Program-made: the position numbers and the translations under genes
Source: UBA2402 sp044371005
Lineage (GTDB): Bacteria; Planctomycetota; Phycisphaerae; Phycisphaerales; UBA1924
Direction: 5' to 3'
Assembly: GCA_044371005.1 (NCBI GenBank)
Contig: JBILUL010000139.1
Location: 1-13,149 of the forward strand
DNA length: 13,149 bases
Shown: piece after piece, positions 7,296 to 13,149 of the stretch
Layout of the letters: each line of letters opens with the position of its first letter
How positions within the stretch are numbered: position 1 is the first letter of the stretch
The notes under the pieces: model-generated
Told to the model about the DNA's origin: nothing
Database searches by the model: none
What the model saw: only the letters and a program-made list of their open reading frames with translations

Positions 7296-7331
7296 AACGG
7301 GAGCGGGTGGCTCAAGCCACCCGCTCCCGTT
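7296..7331. terminator. Bidirectional intrinsic terminator between convergent genes
   Basis: A 16-bp perfect stem, 7296-7311 with 7316-7331, closes a TCAA tetraloop. A T run follows on the plus strand (7330-7333), and an A-rich stretch precedes it (7289-7297), giving a T run on the minus strand. It therefore ends the plus-strand hydrolase 20 nt after its stop and also the minus-strand S9 peptidase. Very GC-rich and strong. Confidence 0.93.
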
Positions 7332-7353
7332 TTGTCATTCGTGGGGAACAGGA

Positions 7354-7403
7354 ATTTCAGATTTCAGAATTTGAGAGTTCAGAAGTTTGGAGTTCTGAAC
7401 TTC
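7354..7403. repeat. AT-rich degenerate 7-8 bp tandem repeat with a hairpin
   Basis: The stretch reads as successive units ATTTCAG, ATTTCAG, AATTTGAG, AGTTCAG, AAGTTTG, GAGTTCTG, AACTTC. It is much richer in A and T than its surroundings. Its right half forms a perfect 9-bp hairpin, AGTTCAGAA (7376-7384) with TTCTGAACT (7393-7401), loop 8 nt. It sits 6 nt past the S9 peptidase stop and 22 nt from the terminator. Origin unknown; it could be a mobile or slippage-born spacer repeat or an extra 3' stabilising structure. Confidence 0.55.
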
Positions 7404-7408
7404 TTTCC

Positions 7409-9382
7409 TCACTGCCCGATGTTCTCCTTGAGGAAGCGGCTCATGCGCTTGGCAAAGAGCAGACGGTTGTCGAGCTTCTGGAAGCCGTGGCCTTCATCGG
7501 GCGCGTAGAACTGCACGGGCTCCTGGCCCTTCTTCATCAGGCCGATCGCCAGCTGCATCGCCTCACCCACAGGCACGCGCGGGTCGTTGAGGCCGTGTGC
7601 GATCATCATGGGCACATTGATCTTGTCGATCTTGTGGATCGATGAGACGCTTGCGAGGAACTCGGGATCGCTCAGCGGGCCGTACTCGGCCTCGCGCAGC
7701 TTGCGGCGGTATCCGCTGGTCTGCTCGAGGAAGGTCTTGAGGTTCACGATGCCCACGACGTTGATGCCCGCACCGAAGAGGCGTTCCTTCTGGGTGCCCG
7801 CATCGACGCGCTGCTGATCTTCCACCAGACAGGCCACGCTCATGAAGCCGCCGTAGGAACCGCCGTAGGTCGAGATCTTGCCCGGACGGGCGTACCCGTT
7901 CTTCACCAGCCATGCCGCGGCTTCAACGCCGTCGCGCACGCTGTCCCAGCGCTTCTTGTAGTCATCCTTCATGAGGAAGTCGCGCCCGTAGCCGTCGCTG
8001 CCGCGGACATTGGGGAGCACCACGCCGAAACCTTCGCTGAGCAGATAGTGCATCGATTTGTCGAAGACCGGGCGATGCTGGCCTTCGGGGCCGCCGTGGT
8101 AGTTCACAACGAAGGGAATCGTCGTTCCCTTCTTGTACCCAGCCGGCAGATACAGGAATGCGGGAATTTCCAGCCCGTCGAACGACTTGTACTTGATCAG
8201 TTCAGGCAGCGGGAGACCGGACAGATCGATGCCCTGATTGTCGGCGAAGGTCAGCTGCCGCGGCTTGTCCGCGTTGGTCTTTCCCTGTTCGGGCACATTC
8301 CACGTGAAGGTCAGCCCGGGCGTCCTCGCGTTGTTGAGCGTCCAGTTGATGCGATTGCCACGGAAATCAGCCAGCGACACCACGCCCTTCTCAATCTCGG
8401 GCAGTTTGACCTCCTCGAAGGTCGGCAGGCGGAAGACGTGCGGCACGCCGTATCCATCTTCATTGGTCACCGCCGCCAGCAGCGTGCGCTCCTTGTTGAT
8501 CGAAGCACCGTCGAGCTGGAACGCATCCAGACTGCTCACCGGCTTGGAGATCTGGCCCGTCGCCAGGTCGCGGATGAACAGCTTCTTGAGCCCGCCTTCG
8601 ATGTCACTGGTGAAGGCCACGGCCTTCTCGCCGGGCATGTAGCCGATCACTTCCACGGAGACGGTGCCCCCGCCCTCGGGAAGCACGGTCAGATCCTTGA
8701 GCTCGCCGGTCTTCGTGTTGAGCTCCAGCATCGTCGAATCGCTCGCCGAGCGGAACTGGCCCACCAGGGCCCGCGAGCCATCATGCGTCAGATCGCCGCA
8801 GGCCCACGACCCTTCCTTGCCCAGCAGCTTGGTGATCTTTCCCTTGCCATCAGACGTGAAGTCATAGCGATAGACGTAGAAGTCGTTGGGGCTCTCATCG
8901 TTGGCCGTGAAGATGAACCCGCTGCCATCGTGCAGCCACGAGTTCACCGCATACTGCACCTTGGGGTTCGCCAGCAGATCGGTGATCTTCCCGGTCTTGG
9001 TATCAAGCAGCGACACCTGCGTGTTCTCATTGCCGCCGAAGGCATGCAGCAGAAGAATCTTGCTGCCATCATCCCACATCGAGAACCCCGAGAGGCCATC
9101 CTTGTAACTGGTCAGCTTCTCACCCTTGAAGTCCGCCTTCACGCTCTCGCCCTTCACGCGGTAGAGCTGGAAGACGCCATCGGGAAGATCGCGGACATAC
9201 ATCGTGCCATCGGGTGCAATCGCCGGCGCACCGGGCGTGCGAATCCGCACGAAACGCTCGATCCCCGGGCCCACATCGGCCAGCGCCGCCGTCTGCGTCG
9301 CCTTCTGCGCCAGCGACACATCAGCCGCGCCGGCAATCAGCATCAACGAAAGAACCGTGGAACGGACAAGTGCTCGTGTCAT
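7409..9382 (-). CDS. Secreted S9-family serine peptidase (acylaminoacyl-peptidase/DPP-like)
   Basis: 657 aa from the ATG at 9382. The start is fixed by GAGGT 7 nt upstream and by a signal peptide of 26 residues ending VSLAQ; an open frame further upstream runs back into the neighbouring gene and is not used. Residues about 35-390 are a WD40/TolB-like beta-propeller, with repeated strands and turns such as 'DGSKILLLHAFGG' and 'DGSGFIFTANDES'. The C-terminal hydrolase domain carries 'NYHGGPEGQ' (oxyanion region), GGSYGG with nucleophile Ser509, Asp600 in HGLNDPRVP and His632 in DEGHGF. This is the canonical S9 order, length and spacing. The enzyme cleaves short peptides outside the cytoplasmic membrane; the propeller restricts access to the active site. 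Specificity (dipeptidyl versus acylaminoacyl) cannot be told from sequence. It lies downstream of the two glycosyltransferases but has its own likely promoter. Confidence 0.93.
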   Translation of the reverse strand: MTRALVRSTVLSLMLIAGAADVSLAQKATQTAALADVGPGIERFVRIRTPGAPAIAPDGTMYVRDLPDGVFQLYRVKGESVKADFKGEKLTSYKDGLSGFSMWDDGSKILLLHAFGGNENTQVSLLDTKTGKITDLLANPKVQYAVNSWLHDGSGFIFTANDESPNDFYVYRYDFTSDGKGKITKLLGKEGSWACGDLTHDGSRALVGQFRSASDSTMLELNTKTGELKDLTVLPEGGGTVSVEVIGYMPGEKAVAFTSDIEGGLKKLFIRDLATGQISKPVSSLDAFQLDGASINKERTLLAAVTNEDGYGVPHVFRLPTFEEVKLPEIEKGVVSLADFRGNRINWTLNNARTPGLTFTWNVPEQGKTNADKPRQLTFADNQGIDLSGLPLPELIKYKSFDGLEIPAFLYLPAGYKKGTTIPFVVNYHGGPEGQHRPVFDKSMHYLLSEGFGVVLPNVRGSDGYGRDFLMKDDYKKRWDSVRDGVEAAAWLVKNGYARPGKISTYGGSYGGFMSVACLVEDQQRVDAGTQKERLFGAGINVVGIVNLKTFLEQTSGYRRKLREAEYGPLSDPEFLASVSSIHKIDKINVPMMIAHGLNDPRVPVGEAMQLAIGLMKKGQEPVQFYAPDEGHGFQKLDNRLLFAKRMSRFLKENIGQ

Positions 9383-9389
9383 GATCAGT

Positions 9390-9394
9390 ACCTC
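9390..9394 (-). promoter_or_regulatory. Shine-Dalgarno site for the S9 peptidase
   Basis: GAGGT on the minus strand, 7 nt before the ATG at 9382. It decides this start over the longer open frame. Confidence 0.75.
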
Positions 9395-9421
9395 AAAAAG
9401 AGAGCAAAACGACCCCGGTCC

Positions 9422-9427
9422 ATGGTA
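9422..9427 (-). promoter_or_regulatory. Possible -10 box (TACCAT) for the S9 peptidase
   Basis: TACCAT lies 39 nt before the start codon, leaving a leader of about 33 nt that includes the SD. No consensus -35 is seen; the GTGTGA repeats occupy that place, as would fit an activator-dependent promoter. Confidence 0.3.
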
Positions 9428-9438
9428 GGGGCCGCCTT

Positions 9439-9468
9439 TCACACAAGACTCACACGCCGGTTTCACAC
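9439..9468 (-). repeat. Three direct GTGTGA repeats upstream of the S9 peptidase
   Basis: Minus-strand GTGTGA occurs at 9468-9463, 9455-9450 and 9444-9439, with starts 13 and 11 nt apart, close to one helical turn. The first copy overlaps the stop codon of the upstream glycosyltransferase. The copies are followed by AA, G and AA. TGTGA is also a CRP/FNR-type half site, but here the copies are direct, not inverted. Confidence 0.45.
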
Positions 9469-11217
9469 TCGCCCGCACGCCCGCGCCGCCGCGAGCGCTG
9501 CCCGCTCAAAACCGCGGCAGAACCCCACGCCATCACAGAGGGCCGAGCCCTCCACCCGCGCCCGCAGCCCTGATCGCAGACCACTCAGCCGATCCACATC
9601 CCCGGCAAGCGCCGCCGCGATCCGCACGTAACCCGCCTCATCCCCCGCCACCAGTTCACCCAGCCCCACCGCCTCCAGAAGACTCACCCCCACACGCCCG
9701 GCGTGCGTCCCACCCGCGAGCGTCACTACCGGCACGCCCATCCACAGCGCCTCACATGTCGTCGTCGTCCCGTTGTAGGGAAGCGGATCCAGACCGATGT
9801 CCACCTGGTCATACAACGCCAGATGCTCCGCCGTCGTCGCCGCACGCGGCAGAATCTCGACCCGATCAGCCCCGTGGGCCGCAAACCTGGCCAGCACCTG
9901 CTCGCGCAATGCCACTTCCGAGAACGCCACTCCCTTGAGCAGCAGCCGCGACCCGGGCACCGCTTCCAGCACCCGCGCCCACAAGGCCATCGTCACTTCA
10001 TTGAGCTTCTGCGCGTTGTTGAAACTACCGAAGGTCACCCTTCCAAGGCGGCTGCAAGGCAGCGGCCCCACCGCCCTCTGTTCACGAGGCGGCTTGTAGC
10101 ACACAAACGGCCGGTCCATCCGCACCAGCGCCTCACACCCCGCTTCATCGACCCCCACCGGGTCCGTCCACCCATCCACCACCCGCCCATCCATGCTCCT
10201 CACACCCGTCACATTCGGATATCCAAGATACGTGAGCTGCACCGGCGCTGGCCGCAGATGCATGCACCCCAGACTGTGAGCGTGCGTGTGCCCTGACAAC
10301 TCCACCAGCACATCCACGCGGTCGGCATAAATCGCCTCCGCCAGCCCCGCATCCGACACCGTGTCCATCACACGCCACAGCGGCACCAGTGCCTTCAGCC
10401 GCGCCGTCACGGCATCCGCCAGCGCATTGGTCTGATAGACCACCAGCTCGAACTTTGATCGATCCAGATGCTCAAACAACGGCTCAATGAACCACGCCAC
10501 CGAATGCGATCGCAGATCAGGTGAGACGATGCCAACCCGCACCTTTCCATCACCACGCGGCGGATACTCACGCACCAGCGTCGGTCCCAGTTCTCGCTCA
10601 AGCGCGGCACCGTACGCCGCGTGAAGCGCCAACTGATCCGCCCGCGACCAGCCCGGACAGTAGTTTGAAACCAGCGCCGCGCCGCCGACCATCACTGATG
10701 AGGCCCCGGGCGCCTGCGCCAGCGGCAAGAGCCGCGTCATCGCCTCGGGCGCCCGCCCCACATTCAGCAGACACGCAGCATGCTGCGAAATCAGCCCCGG
10801 ATTCTCCGGATCAATCGCGAGCGCCTTCTCGCACGTCTCGAGCGACTCCACGCACCGATTCAGATCCAGCAGCGCGCCAACCCGGATCGAGAGAACCGCC
10901 ACATTGAATGGCTCGGCCTTGTGCGCCTTTGCAAGCACATCAAGCGCCTTCTCCGCCTTCCCGCAGATGATGAGCAGGTTCGCCCACTCGAGCATCAGCC
11001 CCACATGTCCGGGCACCAGCGCGCTGGCCACCTGAGCGTAATGCAGTGCAGGCGCCGGCTGCCCGCACGCGAGAAGCGCCTGCGACATCAGTCGCTGCAC
11101 ACCAGGATCGCGCGGCGCACTCTGCGCCAGGCGCTGACAGATCACCCGCGCCTCCGCGGCACGCCCCTGCCCCAGCAGTGCTTCCACCTCGCCCATCTTC
11201 ATCACATGCTGGCTCAT
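9463..11217 (-). CDS. TPR + SPINDLY/O-GlcNAc-transferase-like glycosyltransferase (GT41), second copy
   Basis: 584 aa from the ATG at 11217; a GTG two codons earlier (11223) is possible. No good SD is visible. Residues 1 to about 200 are TPR-like helix pairs (for example 'GQGRAAEARVICQRLAQ', 'CGKAEKALDVLAKAHKAEP'). From about 226 the GT41 catalytic half follows: RVGIVSPDLRSHS with His238, ELSGHTHAHS, LTYLGYPNVTG, FGSFNNAQKLN with Lys404, VPGSRLLLKG, and LDPLPYNGTTTTCEALWMGVPVVTL (YNGTTTTC at 481-488). These correspond to the conserved His, Lys and UDP-sugar loop residues of O-GlcNAc transferases. Likely reaction: transfer of a sugar from UDP-GlcNAc or another nucleotide sugar to Ser/Thr of a protein in the cytoplasm; donor and acceptor unproven. 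It is 125 nt downstream of a same-strand paralogue, with which it is probably co-transcribed. Confidence 0.9.
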   Translation of the reverse strand: MSQHVMKMGEVEALLGQGRAAEARVICQRLAQSAPRDPGVQRLMSQALLACGQPAPALHYAQVASALVPGHVGLMLEWANLLIICGKAEKALDVLAKAHKAEPFNVAVLSIRVGALLDLNRCVESLETCEKALAIDPENPGLISQHAACLLNVGRAPEAMTRLLPLAQAPGASSVMVGGAALVSNYCPGWSRADQLALHAAYGAALERELGPTLVREYPPRGDGKVRVGIVSPDLRSHSVAWFIEPLFEHLDRSKFELVVYQTNALADAVTARLKALVPLWRVMDTVSDAGLAEAIYADRVDVLVELSGHTHAHSLGCMHLRPAPVQLTYLGYPNVTGVRSMDGRVVDGWTDPVGVDEAGCEALVRMDRPFVCYKPPREQRAVGPLPCSRLGRVTFGSFNNAQKLNEVTMALWARVLEAVPGSRLLLKGVAFSEVALREQVLARFAAHGADRVEILPRAATTAEHLALYDQVDIGLDPLPYNGTTTTCEALWMGVPVVTLAGGTHAGRVGVSLLEAVGLGELVAGDEAGYVRIAAALAGDVDRLSGLRSGLRARVEGSALCDGVGFCRGFERAALAAARACGRV

Positions 11218-11264
11218 GGACACCCGACTTTCCGCGCAGCAACGCGGCTCACCGCACCATCAGG

Positions 11265-11276
11265 GGTGCCGGCACC
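11265..11276. repeat. 12-bp perfect palindrome between the two glycosyltransferase genes
   Basis: GGTGCCGGCACC reads the same on both strands. It lies 48 nt before the second glycosyltransferase start. A smaller hairpin, CCGCG/CGCGG with a 6-nt loop (11232-11247), follows it in the leader. No T run, so not a terminator; it could be an operator or a leader structure. Confidence 0.3.
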
Positions 11277-11342
11277 GCAGCCAAACGCTCGCTCAAGGAA
11301 TCGGAAGGGACTGACCATGGATCAGGAGCGTAGAGCCGCCGG

Positions 11343-13139
11343 TCAGACCGAGCAGGCATGCTTCTTCCACATCCGACGAATCACCTCGGTCATCCGCTTC
11401 CCGAACGCCGGCCCATCGCACAGCACACTGCCCCGCACCTGATCGCGAAGCTGGGTTCGCAGCCGCGCCAGCAGCGGGCGATCCGCCGCGAGTCCCGCCG
11501 CGATGGAGACATACTGCTCGACATCCCCGGCCACCCACTCCGCATGCCCCACTGCGTGCAGAAGACTGGAACCCACCCGCGACGCATGCACTTTTCCCGT
11601 CAGCGTCACCACAGGCACCCCCATCAGCAGCGCATCACAGGTCGTCGTCGTGCCGTTGTACGGGAACGGATCCAGCGCCACGTCAATCCGCCGGTAGAAC
11701 GCCAGATGATCCTCGCGTCCATCGAGCGGCCCCACCACTTCAATCTGCTCCGCCGCGAGTCCCGCGGCGATGAACTTGGCACGAATGCGCTCCCGAAGCG
11801 CTGGCTCTCGCAGGTTCGCCGCCTTGAGCAACAGCTTCGACCCGGGCACGTGCTTAATCAGCTTCGCCCAGAGTTCAATCACCTGTCCGTTGAGCTTCTG
11901 GACGGCATTGCATGAACCGAAGGTGATCGTCCCGCCTGCCGCGGCAGGGGTCCAGTCAGGCACCGCTCCCGCCGGCACGGTCGCGGGCAACGCATCCGGA
12001 ATCCGCAGACACAGGAAGCATGGATCCATCCGCACCAGCTCCTCGGCCGAGCGTGCAGCGTCATCCGAGCCCGCCGGATCCGTGATCGAATCGACCACTC
12101 GTGCGTCCACCGCATCGAGCCCCGTGATGTTCGGATAGCCCAGGTAGCTGATCTGCACCGGTGCCGCGTTGAGGTGAAGTGCCACCAGCGACTCGCCTCG
12201 TGTGTGGCCTGAGAGCTCGATGAGCACATCGATGCGGTCCTTGCGGATCAGCTCCGCCAGTTTCTGATCAGAGATATGCCATTCATGCCGGAACGCCGCG
12301 GCGAGCCCCTTGAGCTTCTGGGTCGTCGCATCGGCTGCCTTGGACGTGTGATACGCGAACAGCTCGATCTGCTCGCGATCGTGGTGTTCAAAGAAGGGCT
12401 CGATGAAGAACGCGCACGAGTGCTGGCGCAGATCCGGTGAAAGCACGCCGACGCGCAGTTTGCGTTCAGGCGAGCGATCCAATGCCGCGAACGGGCCAAG
12501 ACCCTGTGGACGATGCCGGGCCACGATCCGTCCGAAGGTCGTGTGCATCATCCGCACGCGCTGCGGATCTGCGCGCGGGTCGTAGTTGAGTGCGTTGCAC
12601 AGCAGGCTGCACAGCTTCACATCATCGCCCCGCTCGAGCATCAGCTGGCGAAACTCATCCACGCACATCGGTGCTTCGCCGCACTCGAGCATGGCCTGCG
12701 CACGCACCAGTCGCAGCGAGGCATCCCCGGGCATCACGCTCAGCCCCGCGGTGCTCATCGCCAGCGATTCAAAGTGCCGCCCCGTGCGAGCCAGAATCTG
12801 CGCAGCCAGCAGCGGTCCGCCGGCAGGGAGCCCCTTCGAGGCCGCCAGCGAGGCCCGAAGGTGCCCATACGCCTCTTCACCCTTATCGAGCATCGAGAAT
12901 ACATGTGCCGCCTGCATCAGCACCGCCGGATCACGAGGCATGAGCGCCATCGCCCGGCGCATGTAGAACTCTGCCTGCACAAGTTCGCCACAGCCCATCG
13001 CTGCGGATGAGGCGAGGATCATCGCGCCTGCATCCTTGGGCGACTTGGATGCCAGCTGCACCGCCGCGGCGTGCGCTTCACGCGCCTTGCCCGACTGGAG
13101 CAGTTCCTGGATCAGACGCTGTTTGTCGGGCATTGCCAT
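11343..13139 (-). CDS. TPR + SPINDLY/O-GlcNAc-transferase-like glycosyltransferase (GT41), first copy
   Basis: 598 aa from the ATG at 13139, or 596 from the ATG at 13133. The frame has no stop in the last 10 bases of the window, so a start beyond the edge cannot be excluded. Residues 1 to about 200 contain TPR-like helix pairs, beginning LIQELLQSGKAREAHAAAVQ. The GT41 half runs from 228: RVGVLSPDLRQHS with His240, ELSGHTRGES, ISYLGYPNITG, FGSCNAVQKLN with Lys415, VPGSKLLLKA, and LDPFPYNGTTTTCDALLMG (YNGTTTTC at 494-501). All the usual active-site residues are present, though SCNAV replaces the commoner SFNN before Lys415. Predicted cytoplasmic protein O-glycosyltransferase using a UDP-sugar; acceptor unknown. 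The second copy downstream shares the whole architecture and the C-terminal GSxLCDG motif, so the pair arose by duplication. Confidence 0.9.
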   Translation of the reverse strand: MAMPDKQRLIQELLQSGKAREAHAAAVQLASKSPKDAGAMILASSAAMGCGELVQAEFYMRRAMALMPRDPAVLMQAAHVFSMLDKGEEAYGHLRASLAASKGLPAGGPLLAAQILARTGRHFESLAMSTAGLSVMPGDASLRLVRAQAMLECGEAPMCVDEFRQLMLERGDDVKLCSLLCNALNYDPRADPQRVRMMHTTFGRIVARHRPQGLGPFAALDRSPERKLRVGVLSPDLRQHSCAFFIEPFFEHHDREQIELFAYHTSKAADATTQKLKGLAAAFRHEWHISDQKLAELIRKDRIDVLIELSGHTRGESLVALHLNAAPVQISYLGYPNITGLDAVDARVVDSITDPAGSDDAARSAEELVRMDPCFLCLRIPDALPATVPAGAVPDWTPAAAGGTITFGSCNAVQKLNGQVIELWAKLIKHVPGSKLLLKAANLREPALRERIRAKFIAAGLAAEQIEVVGPLDGREDHLAFYRRIDVALDPFPYNGTTTTCDALLMGVPVVTLTGKVHASRVGSSLLHAVGHAEWVAGDVEQYVSIAAGLAADRPLLARLRTQLRDQVRGSVLCDGPAFGKRMTEVIRRMWKKHACSV

Positions 13140-13149
13140 GCAAATACTG

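Noticed and set aside
9383..9478. N-terminal extension of the S9 peptidase to an upstream start at 9478
   Set aside because: It would overlap the preceding gene, run through the GTGTGA repeats and put 32 residues before a clean signal peptide. The SD supports 9382.
8048..9631. 527-codon plus-strand open frame opposite the S9 peptidase
   Set aside because: The product is compositionally biased and featureless, and ends in Arg/Ser/Pro-rich sequence. The minus strand encodes a complete S9 peptidase with triad, signal peptide and SD.
1..13149. Many GCCGCGG/CCGCGG words across the window
   Set aside because: My rough count is near what a base composition of about 64% GC predicts, and most copies are Ala-Ala codon pairs (GCC GCG), so no signal is needed.

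Overview
The window is GC-rich and densely coding. It looks like chromosome from a planctomycete, most likely of the Phycisphaerae type. This is inferred from protein content, not from a marker gene: a planctomycete-style c-type cytochrome domain (CxxCH followed by a distal HMPP) fused to a four-helix membrane module, surface proteins with repeated 'G(T/I/Q)(L/V)xDxRL' modules and a 'KLFRVNHP...EGPEAA' tail, and two bacterial SPINDLY/O-GlcNAc-transferase-like proteins. There are no rRNA, tRNA, CRISPR or transposase genes, and no gene-free stretch longer than about 200 bases.

Layout: (1) 1-3279, minus strand. A secreted/surface gene similar to tail-fibre or adhesin proteins is cut by an in-frame TAG at 2980-2982 into a 99-codon head (2980-3279) and a 609-codon body (1144-2973). 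Downstream lies a secreted cysteine-rich gene (start 943) that runs off the left edge and contains two diverged copies of one domain. (2) 3457-7275, plus strand. A membrane-anchored cytochrome/LRR/metal-site fusion protein is followed 33 nt later by a secreted serine esterase/peptidase-like hydrolase. Both starts sit directly behind a TANNNT box with no usable ribosome binding site, so they may be leaderless. (3) 7276-7408, a convergent gap with a strong bidirectional hairpin terminator and an odd AT-rich degenerate heptad repeat. (4) 7409-13139, minus strand. Two tandem TPR + GT41 glycosyltransferase paralogues are followed by a secreted S9-family peptidase that has its own SD and a triple GTGTGA repeat upstream.

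The products mostly concern the cell envelope: two exported surface proteins, an envelope cytochrome, two exported serine hydrolases and two protein glycosyltransferases. Joint function is not shown by the sequence. The two tandem glycosyltransferases most likely modify proteins or cell-surface acceptors, and the two hydrolases most likely act on imported or envelope substrates. The observations most worth following are the amber-split surface protein, the duplicated cysteine-rich partial gene, the multi-module cytochrome and the possible leaderless starts.
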